From Pseudomonas sp. KU43P (GTDB taxonomy: Bacteria > Pseudomonadota > Gammaproteobacteria > Pseudomonadales > Pseudomonadaceae): a stretch of DNA of 64,000 bases. The notes under the pieces were generated by a model. The model was not told the origin of the DNA, did no database searches, and saw only the letters and a program-made list of their open reading frames with translations. Each line of letters starts with the position of its first letter. The first letter of the stretch is position 1. The position numbers and the translations under genes are program-made. The stretch is taken from NCBI RefSeq assembly GCF_033095865.1, contig NZ_AP019365.1:1461501-1525500 (forward strand), in the 5' to 3' direction. Of the stretch, positions 25,433 to 34,800 are shown piece by piece.

Positions 25433-27475
25433 TTACACCACACCCAGCTCATTGAAGACAAACGCGTATTCCAGCGCCACATCGCGCAGCCCCTGGTAGC
25501 GCCCGCTCATGCCGCCGTGGCCGGCCCCCATCTCGGTCTTGAGCAGCAACAGGTTGTTGTCGGTCTTCAGTGTGCGCAGGCGAGCCACCCACTTGGCCGC
25601 TTCCCAATACTGCACGCGGCTGTCGTTGTAGCCGGCGACCACCAGCATGGCCGGGTAAGCCTGGGCCGTGACGTTCTCGTAGGGCGCGTAGGCCTTGATC
25701 CGCTCATACACTTCAGGCGCTTGCGGGTTGCCCCATTCGTCGTACTCGGTGACGGTCAGCGGCAGTTCGGGGTCGAGCATGGTGTTGAGTACATCGACGA
25801 ACGGCACTTCGGCAATGGCGCAGCGGAACAGTTCGGGCCGCTGGTTGAGCACCGCGCCCATGAGCAGGCCGCCGGCGCTGCCGCCACTGATGGCCAGGCG
25901 TTCGGACGAGGTCACGCCCTGGGCGATCAGGTGTTCGGCGCAGGCGATGAAGTCGCTGAAGCTGTTGTGCTTGTGCTCCTGCTTGCCGGCGCGGTACCAG
26001 GCTTCGCCCAGCTCGCCGCCGCCGCGCACATGGGCGATGGCAAAACCCACGCCGCGTTGCAGCAGGCTCAGGCGGGCATGGGAGAACCACGGGTCGAGGC
26101 TTTCGCCATAGGCACCGTAACCGTACAGGTACAGGGGCACCGTCTGGCCCTGGTCCTGCTTGCGACGTACCAGGCTGATCGGCACCTGGGTGCCATCGGC
26201 GGCGGTGGCCCACAGGCGCTCGCTGACATAATCGTCGGCGTCGAAATCACCCAGCACCGGGGTTTGCTTGAGCACGGCCTGCTCGCCTGTGGCCAGGTCC
26301 AGCTGGCGCACCTGAGCGGGGCGGTTGAGCGCTTCATAACGCAGGCGCACGCGGCGGCTGGCGAATTCCAGGCTGTCCTGCACATACAGGCTGTAGGCGG
26401 CGTCGGGCAGTTCCACACGGTAGCTGGCAAGGCCCTGCGGGCGCACTTCGATGATCGGCAGGCCGCCTTCGCGCAGGCTCAGGGTAAGGGCGCTGGCATT
26501 CAGGCTGAGGCCTTCGAGCATCACATCGTCACGGTGTGCCACCATTGGTTGCCACTGCGCACGGGCGGGCACCTGATCGGCCGGGGCGTGGTAGAGCGCG
26601 AAGTTGATGCCGTCCTGGTTGGTGCGGATGAACCAGCACCATTGGCCGTCGAGCTGGCCATGGTCGGGGAAGTATTCGTGGCCTTCCATCCGCGGTGCCA
26701 GGCAGGTGAAATCGGCCTGGGGCGTGTGGGCATCGAGCACCCAGGCTTCACTGGTGGTCTTGCTGTTGAGCAGCAGCACCAACTGCAGTTCGGAGCTTGC
26801 GCGGTAGCAGTGCAGGAAGAAGCGACCGTCGGGCTCTTCGAACACGGTCTGCGCGTCGGCTTGGCCCAGGGTGTGGCGACGCAGGCGCCAGGGGCGGTGG
26901 GTGTCGTCCAGTTCGGCGAAGAACAGCGTCTGGTTGTCGTTGGCCCAGGTCAGGCTGCCGTCGCAGTCGTCGAAGGGCAGGGTGATCAGCGCGCCGCTGG
27001 CCAGGTCCTTGACGTACAGGGTGTAGATTTCGTCGCCACTGGTGTCGAGGCTGTAGGCCAGCAGGCGGTGGTCGGGGCTGATGCTGAAGGCGCCCAGCGA
27101 CAGGAAGCCACCATTGGCCAGGGCGTTGGGGTCGAGCAGCAGCTGCTCCTGGCTTTCGTCCACGGTGTTGGTGTCGTCCGCCGGGCGCGGGCAACGGTAG
27201 TGGCGTGGGTATTCGTCGCCCGCCGTGGTGCGGGTGTAGTACAGGTACGGGCCCCAGGGCGAAGGCAGCGACAGGTCGGTTTCCAGGATGCGGCCCTTGA
27301 TTTCTTCGAACAACTGTTCGCGCAGGGGCGCCTGGTCGGCCAGGCAGGCTTGCTGGTAGGCGTTTTCGGCCTGCAGGTAGTCGAGCACTTCAGGGGTGTC
27401 GCGCTGTTGCAGCCAGGCGTAGGGATCGGCGGCCTGATCCTGGCGGGCGATGGGGGGCTGGAGCGCGTTGGGCAT
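25433..27475 (-). CDS. ptrB: oligopeptidase B (S9 family)
   Basis: 680 residues. An N-terminal beta-propeller precedes a C-terminal alpha/beta-hydrolase domain. The catalytic serine is in LAISGGSAGGLLMGAVLNQR and the histidine in GAGHGGMSGRYQGLRD; PLYLYGYGAYGESLDPWFS is typical of this group. It cleaves short peptides after basic residues in the cytoplasm. ATG 27475 follows AAGAGA; the open extension beyond is not needed. It is divergent from the membrane protein gene at 27558. Confidence 0.93.
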   Translation of the reverse strand: MPNALQPPIARQDQAADPYAWLQQRDTPEVLDYLQAENAYQQACLADQAPLREQLFEEIKGRILETDLSLPSPWGPYLYYTRTTAGDEYPRHYRCPRPADDTNTVDESQEQLLLDPNALANGGFLSLGAFSISPDHRLLAYSLDTSGDEIYTLYVKDLASGALITLPFDDCDGSLTWANDNQTLFFAELDDTHRPWRLRRHTLGQADAQTVFEEPDGRFFLHCYRASSELQLVLLLNSKTTSEAWVLDAHTPQADFTCLAPRMEGHEYFPDHGQLDGQWCWFIRTNQDGINFALYHAPADQVPARAQWQPMVAHRDDVMLEGLSLNASALTLSLREGGLPIIEVRPQGLASYRVELPDAAYSLYVQDSLEFASRRVRLRYEALNRPAQVRQLDLATGEQAVLKQTPVLGDFDADDYVSERLWATAADGTQVPISLVRRKQDQGQTVPLYLYGYGAYGESLDPWFSHARLSLLQRGVGFAIAHVRGGGELGEAWYRAGKQEHKHNSFSDFIACAEHLIAQGVTSSERLAISGGSAGGLLMGAVLNQRPELFRCAIAEVPFVDVLNTMLDPELPLTVTEYDEWGNPQAPEVYERIKAYAPYENVTAQAYPAMLVVAGYNDSRVQYWEAAKWVARLRTLKTDNNLLLLKTEMGAGHGGMSGRYQGLRDVALEYAFVFNELGVV

Positions 27476-27557
27476 CGGGGATCTCTTGGCTGGGGGGCGC
27501 CTGCGCCCGGAAAAGTGTTTATCATAGGCATCTCTTTGCCTGGCTTGCACGATCACC

Positions 27558-28058
27558 ATGACCGAGAACGACTATACCCTCGCCTGGGGCCTCTACGCCG
27601 TGGCCGCCCTGGGCTGCCTGTGGGTGGGTTTCAAAATCACCGGCTGGATGTGGCGTTGGCTGCGTGAGCCGCTGCGGGTGATCCTGGCGGTGCTGCTGCT
27701 GACCCCGACCGTGGTCGACCCGGCCAAGGATGCCGTTGCCCCGGCCATCGCCATCACCGCCCTGGACCTGGCCTTCAAGGTCGGCAACAACGCCTGGCGG
27801 GCAATTTCCGACTTTGCCATGTACGGCATGATCGCCTTTGCGGTGTACGCGCTGTTCGTGCTGCTGCGCTGGCCGCTGGAAAAACGCGCCCGCGAGCGCC
27901 GCGAACAGGCCGAGGCCAGCGCCCAGCGCCAGGCCGCCGAGGACGCCCGGCTCGATGCTGGTGCGCCGTTGGCTGCCGAGCGCCACGACCGCTACCGCGA
28001 TGACCTGCCGCCCGCCGCGCCCTCTGGCGGCCGTGGCCGGGTCGAGCCCCGTTTGTAA
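27558..28058 (+). CDS. uncharacterised inner-membrane protein
   Basis: 166 residues with hydrophobic helices at about 8-30 (LAWGLYAVAALGCLWVGF), 40-55 and 95-115 (MYGMIAFAVYALFVLL). A basic, alanine/arginine-rich cytoplasmic tail follows (KRARERREQAEASAQRQAAE). I recognise no family. It is followed 15 bases later by the glutamine amidotransferase gene and then another membrane protein, so the three probably form one operon. Confidence 0.75.
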   Translation: MTENDYTLAWGLYAVAALGCLWVGFKITGWMWRWLREPLRVILAVLLLTPTVVDPAKDAVAPAIAITALDLAFKVGNNAWRAISDFAMYGMIAFAVYALFVLLRWPLEKRARERREQAEASAQRQAAEDARLDAGAPLAAERHDRYRDDLPPAAPSGGRGRVEPRL

Positions 28059-28073
28059 GCGGAGACTGCGAAC

Positions 28074-28847
28074 ATGTGCGAACTGCTGGGCATGAGCGCC
28101 AACGTCCCCACCGACATCGTCTTCAGCTTCACCGGCCTGATGCAGCGCGGCGGGCGAACCGGCCCGCACCGTGATGGCTGGGGCATCGGTTTCTACGAAG
28201 GCCGCGGCCTGCGCCTGTTCCAGGACCCTGCCGCAAGCAGCGAGTCGGAAGTGGCCAACCTGGTGCAGCGCTACCCGATCAAGAGCGAGGTGGTCATCGG
28301 CCACATCCGCCAGGCCAACGTCGGCCGGGTGTGCCTGTCCAATACGCACCCGTTCGTCCGCGAAATGTGGGGCCGCAACTGGTGCTTCGCGCACAACGGC
28401 CAGCTCGGCGACTTCAAGGGCGAGGCGACCTTCTACCGGCCCATCGGCGACACCGACAGCGAGGCCGCCTTCTGCGACCTGCTCAATCGCATCCGCGCTG
28501 CCTTCCCGGAGCCTGTCGAAGTGGAACAGCTGCTGACGGTGCTGGTCGAAGCCTGTGCCGAGTACCGCGGCAAAGGCGTGTTCAACTGCCTGCTCAGCGA
28601 CGGCGACTGGTTGTTCTGCTTCTGCTCGACCAAGCTGGTCCACATCACCCGTCGCGCGCCTTTTGGTGCCGCACGGTTGAAGGATGTCGACCTGATCGTC
28701 GACTTTCACACCGAAACCACCCCCAATGACGTGGTGACGGTGATCGCCACCGAGGCCTTGACCGAGAACGAGACCTGGCGGCGCTACGAGCCCGGCCAAT
28801 GGGGTTTGTGGCGGCACGGAGAATGCGTTTCGCAAGGCCAGAGCTAA
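28074..28847 (+). CDS. class II glutamine amidotransferase (YafJ-like)
   Basis: 257 residues. Translation begins MCELLGMSANVP, so Cys2 becomes the N-terminal nucleophile after methionine removal. HRDGWGIGFYEGRG, VIGHIRQANVGRV, NTHPFVREMWGRNWCFAHNG and IGDTDSEAAFCDLL are the Ntn-hydrolase motifs that bind glutamine. No synthetase domain is attached. The family is widespread as a stand-alone protein of unclear acceptor. GGAGA precedes the ATG. Confidence 0.92.
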   Translation: MCELLGMSANVPTDIVFSFTGLMQRGGRTGPHRDGWGIGFYEGRGLRLFQDPAASSESEVANLVQRYPIKSEVVIGHIRQANVGRVCLSNTHPFVREMWGRNWCFAHNGQLGDFKGEATFYRPIGDTDSEAAFCDLLNRIRAAFPEPVEVEQLLTVLVEACAEYRGKGVFNCLLSDGDWLFCFCSTKLVHITRRAPFGAARLKDVDLIVDFHTETTPNDVVTVIATEALTENETWRRYEPGQWGLWRHGECVSQGQS

Positions 28848-28856
28848 GGACGCTGC

Positions 28857-29378
28857 ATGTTCAGAAGTTACCTGCGGTTGCTGCTGTTCACCTTCGGCCT
28901 GCTGGCCGGTATCCAGGTCCCCGGGCTGGTCAAGGACTATAGCCAGCGGGTCGAGGCGCACTTGTTCGAATCGCGCCAGGCGCTCGATGGCTTCAAGCAG
29001 ACCGCCGAACGCTTCTTCAAGGGCGACCTGCAGGCGCTGGTGCGGCATTACCGCAGCAGTGACGACCCGGTGTTCAACAGCGATGCCAACAGTATCGAGA
29101 GTCTGTTGATACGTAATCAGCTGCTGGAGAACGAGTGGCAGGCGCTGCAGGGGTCGTGGGTGACGACGACCTGGCATGTGCTGGTGCAGCCGGATCCGCA
29201 GTTGCGCGAAGAGACGCTCAAGGGGTACAGCTATCAGATTCTGCTGGTACCCGAGGCGATAGGCTGGGGCGTTGGGGCAGGGTTTGTGCTGGCGTTTGTG
29301 GTCGAGAGCCTGTTGCTGGGGATTGGCTGGGTGCTTTTGGGTGGGCGGCGCAAGGCAGTTAAGGAGAGCTGGCGTTGA
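28857..29378 (+). CDS. DUF2937-family membrane protein
   Basis: 173 residues. A hydrophobic N-terminus (YLRLLLFTFGLLAGIQVPGLV) is followed by a charged helix with VEAHLFESRQALDGF, and two C-terminal hydrophobic stretches near residues 130-165 (GWGVGAGFVLAFVVESLLLG). This architecture matches DUF2937. The gene starts 9 bases after the amidotransferase. It is the last G+C-rich gene before the A+T-rich Rhs island. Confidence 0.82.
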   Translation: MFRSYLRLLLFTFGLLAGIQVPGLVKDYSQRVEAHLFESRQALDGFKQTAERFFKGDLQALVRHYRSSDDPVFNSDANSIESLLIRNQLLENEWQALQGSWVTTTWHVLVQPDPQLREETLKGYSYQILLVPEAIGWGVGAGFVLAFVVESLLLGIGWVLLGGRRKAVKESWR

Positions 29379-29399
29379 TGGACGATGACTAGGCTTTTG

Positions 29400-30180
29400 C
29401 TAGCGCTCTGTGGCCTGGGATTCTGACCTTAGTTCATATAGGGCTTGCTCAAGGCTGCTCACATCTGATCGATCACCGTCGCGATCATTCTTGCGAAGCC
29501 AAACGGGTGCTCTAATATAAAGAGCCCGTACCAAAGATGTTACAACCCTTAATTTATCAACTTGGCCAAGCAACAAAAACTTAAACTTATCGAAGTTTGA
29601 TGGAGTTCAGGAAATGGTTCGGTTGGTGTGTGGGGGTAGTATGTTCTCGCTAAAACATTCTTGTGCTCTTCATTTTCGGCAGGTTGCGCGCACAAAGTAT
29701 GGCGCTTGACGTTCTCGTAAAAGTCGTGATCATTGCGTGCTACACTTTGATTTTAATTCCGCGAGTGGCATTACTTTCAATTAACATCTTAACGCGAGCG
29801 GTGACTACGATTGTGGTACTTTCTCCTTGCGCTCTTACGGTATCGCTAGAAAGCTCCAGATCATGCTTTAAAACGATTTTGGTACGCCATTGTTGGCCAT
29901 CGGGTAAGCAACTAGGCAAGGCTCGCTTACAGAATTGCTCAAATCGAGCGCGAACAGCGTCATTGATGATGGCGCTTTATTTTAATAATTCAGGGTCTTC
30001 GCCCGTAAGAACCCTGGTCTTAAGCCAGTAGCTTTCTGGGTAGTCATCTTAAATGTATTGTATGAAGTTTCCGGTCATATCGTGATGGTTCGCCATTTGT
30101 CGTTGAAGCTCAGGATACCCTTTCTGTTTGTTTTTCATGTCTAATTGTAAATAATCAAATGAAGCTTTTGAGCAGGTTTG
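29400..30180 (-). pseudogene. extensively decayed gene of unknown family
   Basis: No long open frame survives, but three minus-strand frames read in sequence as one protein. The first runs from about 30180 through MANHHDMTGNFIQYI, DDYPESYWLKTRVLTGEDPE, SAIINDAVRARFEQFCKRAL and KIVLKHDLELSSDTVRAQGE. It is interrupted by stops at 30049-30051 and 29977-29979 and ends at 29740-29742. A second frame continues ARNDHDFYENVKRHTLCAQP and YYPHTPTEPFPELH (about 29750-29590). A third gives FDKFKFLLLGQVDKLRVVTS, RALYIRAPVWLRKNDRDGDR and SLEQALYELRSESQATER, with a stop at 29400-29402. Two nonsense and two frameshift changes are implied. It is A+T-rich and co-directional with the rhs genes. I cannot name the family; a displaced rhs-associated gene is likely. 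Confidence 0.55.
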
Positions 30181-30193
30181 TGTGGCTTTGTTT

Positions 30194-30616
30194 CTAGAGG
30201 CCTTTAAGAAAAGCCAAGTATTTTTTATCGAAGCCTTGGAAAGCTCTATCTCCACCCATGACGAACGCTTTCTTGAGCAGCTCTTTAGCGTGATCATTTT
30301 CATGCAAGCCAAGATAGGACGCACCCAAAATTATTAAGCTCGAAGTTTCGCGTGGGGGCTTGGTCTCAACTGCCACAAGCGCCCAATCTTTTGCGGTTTT
30401 GAAATCACTTGTCTTGAGGGACAGGCCAGACATACATTTGGCAATCCAATGAGAGAGGTCCCAGGCGTTTTGGGGAGCAGGGAGCATGCTCCAAGATGCT
30501 TTGTATTTTTCAAAGGCTTGACTGAATTTTCCAGATTCTTCGTATTCATTCCCTTCTTCTATTGTGGCAACAATTTTTTTAGATAGCTGCAAATTAGTTT
30601 CTGATAGTTCTTTCAT
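30194..30616 (-). CDS. putative immunity protein of the displaced Rhs toxin module
   Basis: 140 residues, A+T-rich. The sequence is helical and TPR-like (VATIEEGNEYEESGKFSQAF, then ASYLGLHENDHAKELLKKAF). ATG 30616 follows GAGAA and lies 7 bases after the stop of the toxin fragment, the normal arrangement for a toxin/immunity pair. A TTG start at 30652 would overlap the toxin and has no ribosome site. The immunity role is inferred from position; no immunity family is recognised. Its intactness beside a broken toxin fits selection for retained immunity. Confidence 0.6.
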   Translation of the reverse strand: MKELSETNLQLSKKIVATIEEGNEYEESGKFSQAFEKYKASWSMLPAPQNAWDLSHWIAKCMSGLSLKTSDFKTAKDWALVAVETKPPRETSSLIILGASYLGLHENDHAKELLKKAFVMGGDRAFQGFDKKYLAFLKGL

Positions 30617-30623
30617 AAAGTTC

Positions 30624-31009
30624 TCAGTAGCTGAAGCTTTCGTGTGGTCCAATGATTCTATCTGGAGATTTATATAATTCTATCAATTTCGCTCCTGCTG
30701 ATCTGTTGTGCGAATAATGTTCTAGTTCGTAGTTTTTTGGATCCAGCATCCATTTCCGAACCTCTTTGGATTTGGCACCAAAGAAGCCACCCCGCTCATT
30801 CCAGTATGTTACAGCATCACGCTTATGTGCCATGTCTGCTTCCCGAATGGGTACCATTGTCTATCACTCAGGCTTTTGAATTCCATTGCATCACCTTTAC
30901 CTCGAATTCGACCCTCATCTCTCATTCTTTCAATTACCAATTTCCCAGTTTTGCTGGTCTTGCCCGTCGGCCTGATGCGCATCGCGGGTGATCGCAGCCA
31001 AACTGACAT
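30624..31009 (-). pseudogene. displaced Rhs C-terminal toxin fragment, GH-E-like nuclease, with a one-base frameshift
   Basis: Two overlapping minus-strand frames join into one domain. The upstream frame reads RPTGKTSKTGKLVIERMRDE and MEFKSLSDRQW. The downstream frame reads VPIREADMAHKRDAVTYWNE, KSKEVRKWMLDPKNYELEHY and SHNRSAGAKL, ending at 30624. This tail resembles the GH-E/HNH-like polymorphic toxin nucleases (MAHK..., then PKNYELEHYSxNRSxGAK). Adding one C at 30854-30855 restores a continuous QWVPIREADMAHK. There is no RHS core attached, so this is a remnant of an earlier or alternative toxin tip. Family assignment is from memory of motifs. Confidence 0.62.
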
Positions 31010-31154
31010 TACCCTTCATGATGTAAGTTATCGGTCCAATATCTTCATGAATTTGCTTTCCCATCGGAAATTCAAGATGATCAGGGATGCCTTGATGGTC
31101 CTACTTGATCCAGTGCTTTTCCGGGTAGCTCACGGAAGGAATCAAAATCTTCAT
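30930..31154 (-). pseudogene. small decayed reading frame between the two toxin modules
   Basis: ATG 31154 follows AAGAGG and opens MKILIPSVSYPEKHWIK. A TAG at 31101-31103 (codon 18) interrupts it, after which the same frame continues DHQGIPDHLEFPMGKQIHED and GPITYIMKGN to a stop at 30930. The frame contains ITRDAHQA, encoded by 24 bases identical to part of the RHS core at 33221-33244. It overlaps the toxin fragment in another frame, so its boundary with that fragment is uncertain. Confidence 0.4.
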
Positions 31155-31237
31155 TGATAAGCACCTCTTATCGAATTTTGTTTGGTTTTATTTGTTGCAC
31201 CTAATCCTTGGTGATTATCACATGCACTTGCATGGGT

Positions 31238-31537
31238 TCAGTTTGGAATTGTCAATAAAGCTTCTTCAGTTCGCGCTCTTAACTCTGTAAGGTTATGAGC
31301 GACCGCCGAATAGGTAGGGTTTTCCCAGTCGAAATTTTTCACAACTACTGCAAAGAAATTTCCGCGCAGATCGAAGGATGGCCGCCATCCAATATCAAGG
31401 ATATATCCGTTGGGGAATTCGACTTGCAACATGTCTTCTTTGAGTTCGTCAGCGTGGAGTTCAAGTGCTTCTGTTTCTGGAAGATTGAAATCATCAAACA
31501 AAACTTTTCCGTTTTTTAAGTCAAGATTAGGTATCAT
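31238..31537 (-). CDS. putative immunity protein for the Rhs C-terminal toxin
   Basis: 99 residues, acidic and A+T-rich, starting MIPNLDLKNGKVLFDDFNLP. Its ATG (31537) overlaps the rhs stop in ATGA, so it is translationally coupled to the toxin, as expected for a cognate immunity gene. PNGYILDIGWRPSFDLRGNF and NLTELRARTEEALLTI suggest a small alpha/beta fold. No named immunity family is recognised. Role is inferred from position. Confidence 0.72.
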   Translation of the reverse strand: MIPNLDLKNGKVLFDDFNLPETEALELHADELKEDMLQVEFPNGYILDIGWRPSFDLRGNFFAVVVKNFDWENPTYSAVAHNLTELRARTEEALLTIPN

Positions 31538-31869
31538 GTTTTTGTCAGTCTCAAGAATTCATTAAGTGAAATTGGATGTCCGTGTATCGTCCCTGCGCTT
31601 TCTTCTACGCGTATCCATTGGCTGGATTTTCCTTCACTAGCTCCTATAATCTCATGCATATCCTTTACCTTCCAGGGTTTGCCATTGGTGACCTGCTGAC
31701 CAACCGAATGAACGTGGCGCTCCAGTAGTTCGATGTCTGTTCCTGGTTTGTACTTTGCGGGTCCCGTTTTGGTTGATTCAATAACTGATTTCCAGCTCGC
31801 ATTTTTTGGGGCCGCATGTTTATATCCATGGGGAGTCCATTGAGGCGGTTTTGTTAGCGAGCATGGAGA
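31534..31869 (-). other. C-terminal toxin domain of the Rhs protein
   Basis: The 111 residues after DSLGL form the variable tip. They include WTPHGYKHAAPKNASWKSVI, GPAKYKPGTDIELLERHVHS, KPWKVKDMHEIIGASEG and WIRVEESAGTIHGHPISLNE. Conserved-looking His, Arg, Lys and Trp residues and the short length suggest an RNase-like (BECR-type) or other nuclease fold, but I cannot place it in a named toxin family. The DNA is A+T-rich relative to the RHS core. Confidence 0.6.
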
Positions 31870-34800
31870 TAGACCTAAGCTGTCGCTCCAGCCCAAAGGG
31901 TTAGAGGCGTATTGGTAAAAATTGATGCTGCCTGCTAGTCCAATTGGGTCTTGAGTAATGAACCTTCCAATATTTTGATCGTAGTATCTGAACGTATTGA
32001 AGTGTAGCTCTGTTTCTAAGTCGAAGTATTGCCCTTGAAATCGAAGGTTCTGTTGAATTTTACTGGTTGACAGATGCTCTATTGCACCCCACGAGCGGTA
32101 AGCGGCTTGCCATACAATTTCGCCTTCGCGTGTGCTTAGCTCTAGCGGCGTTCCGATCTGGTCGTTATGGAAATAGTATATTTCTTGCTTTTTACCTTCA
32201 GCGTTGTCCACACGCGCCAACGGCGCATAGCTACCCGGCTCATACAGATACAAGATGCTCTGCCCAGGCATCTCCTCACGCAGCATCCGTAATCCTTGCC
32301 AGAGGAAGCGCTTCTGTTCCACCACTCCATCGATTTCCGCATGCTTGGCCACTCGCCGCCCCAGGCTGTCATACCGATAGTGCCCAGTACGCTCAAGCCG
32401 ACCCTCAACCCAGGTCTCTGCCCGAACCAATCGGTTCTCGCAGTCATAGGCAAAATGCTGCAGCTTGCTGTGCCCGGAGCTCTTCTCGATCAAGTTGCCC
32501 CAGGGGTCATAGCGATACTCGTGGTTCTGCCAGTTCGGGATCCGGTTGTCCCTGACCTTGGCGAACCGCCGCGCATTGAAGTCCAGGCGATTACCGGCCG
32601 GGTCGTAACGAAATTCCTCGCTGCCTACCAGTGAGCCGGTATCCCGGCTGCGCAACCGGCCATTGGCTTCATAGTCGTACTTGATCTCGCCGCGAAGCTT
32701 GTCCAGCGTGCGGGTCAACTCACCCGCGGGGTCGTACTGGTATCGCCGGTGGATCGGGTTGTAGGCATGTTCCACCAGCAGTGATGTGTGGATCCCAGCG
32801 TTGTGCACCTGGGAGAGTTTGTCGGCGGGTAAGGTCGACGCGAACTGCCAGGCCTTGCGCCCCATGGCGTCATAGCCGAAGCAACTGGTCAGCTTGCCCT
32901 GGGTCCGGTACACCTCGCGGTGCAGGTCGTCGCGCTCGATATCGCTGATCACCTGGCCGTCCAGGTTCAACTGGTGCAGGTGACCGCTGCCGTAGTACAG
33001 GTGGTTGAGCTTGCGCCCGTCCGGCAGGGTGAGGGTGGTCAGATTGCTCAGCAGGTCATATTCGTAAGCCAGGACGCCCTCGGCGGTGATTTCCTGCGTC
33101 AGGCGGCCGAGCAAGTCGTAGCGGTATCCCAGCGTCTCCTCGGTGACGCCGAGTTGCTTGCCGATGCCGCTTGGCGTGCGCCGGATGCTCAACAGGCGGT
33201 CCGCGTCGTCGTAGTCGAATGCCTGATGCGCATCGCGGGTGATCTTGGCCACAAGACGGCCAATCGCATCGCGCTCGAACAGCGTATGACGCTCGGGTTG
33301 CTCGGCGTTTTCGCCGTAGCCGGTCTCATCCAGTCGAATCAGGTGGCCGCCGGCGTTGTAGCTGAAGCGCCGGGTCAGGTTGTCCACCCGCACTTCTTCG
33401 ATCAGCCGGTCCGATGCGTCGTAGGCGAAGCGATAGCTCGCATGGTTTTCGTTGACCAAGGCCGTCAGCCTTAGCGCCTTGTCGTACTCGTAGCGAACGA
33501 ACGCCCCTTCGGCGTCCTGGCGATAGCTGGGGAGGCCACGCGAGGTCCGCTGCAAGCGCGTGATCTGGCCTTTACCGTCAGTGTGGCTGAGCACCTGCCC
33601 GAGGTCGTTGTAGGTAAAGGTTTCTGCCGAACCGTCCGGGTGATTGATGCGCAGCACTTCACCGTCGGGCTTGCGCTCCAGCATGGTGGTGTTGTTCAGC
33701 GCGTCGGTGACGGCGACCAGATGTTGGCGTTGGTCATAGCGGTAGTAGGTGCTCTTGCCTGAACAGTCCTGATAGCGCTCGACCTGGGCGTAGGCGTTCC
33801 ACCACAGGTACTTGGACTTGAAGGTTGGATCGATGATCGTGTGGGGGAGGCCATCGTCGCCGTTGAGGTACTCGGTCTTGTGACCCAGCGCGTCGAAGTC
33901 GGCGATCAGGTTGCCCTTGTCGTCGTAGCGGGACTTCCACACGCTGCCATCCGGGAAGCGGGTTTCGGTCACCAGCGGCGTGGCGAAATGGTGCTTGTAG
34001 CGCAGGGTGCGGCCGAGCGGGTCGGTTTCTTCGATCAGCCTGGAAAGGTCGTCGTGCTTGAACGCCAGATGGTTGCCATCCGGCAGTTCGATGCCGGCGA
34101 TATTGCCGAAGGCATCCAGGGCGATTGTGTAGCGTTCGCCGCCGAAGTCGCGGCTGGCGACGATGCGGTTGTCTTCGTTGTACTGGATCTGCAGTTCGCG
34201 GCCCAGCGCATCGGTGGCCCAGCTGGTTCGGGCAGCCGTGTCATAGCGCAAGTGGTAGTGCTCGCCGTCGCTGGTCGAATGTTCGACCACGCGCCGCTGA
34301 CCCTCGACCTCAGCCCAGCGGTACTCGCAGATCAGGCCCAGGGCATTGCTGTGGCGGTCCATGAGGCCATCGGCGTAGCCGAAGGTGCGGGAGGTATCGC
34401 CGTTGCGGTTGGTGACGTGGACCAGTTGGCCTGCGCTGTCGTAGCGATACTGCACGAGGGTTTCGACGGCAGCATCGTCAACGATGCGCTTGACCGATGT
34501 CAGGCGGCCGAAAGGGGCCTCGTAGTGCAGGTGCAGCCGTATCCCGCCGGGTGCGCTGATGTCGGTGAGGCAACCGTCGGCGTTGCGGGTGAGGTGCAGG
34601 TAATGGCCCAGGGCGTTTTCCAGGCGCTGCAGGGGCACTTCACGGTTGTCGTTGGGCACTTCGCCGAAATAGAAGAACAGGTTGTCGAGGGTCTGCAGGA
34701 TGTAGTGCCCACCGAGGGTGCGGACCAGCGTCAGTTGCTCGTGCGGGTTGTAAATGCGCTCACCCGGCTCGACATCGACGAAGGGAAGGCTGCGACCCTG

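Noticed and set aside
29663..30031. Plus-strand 122-codon frame as a membrane protein gene
   Set aside because: It is the complement of the decayed minus-strand gene, with no ribosome site. The minus-strand frames read more naturally and match the direction of the island.
31295..31519. Plus-strand 74-codon frame opposite the immunity gene
   Set aside because: The minus-strand gene is coupled to rhs by an ATGA overlap and has a natural sequence; the plus-strand frame is its shadow.
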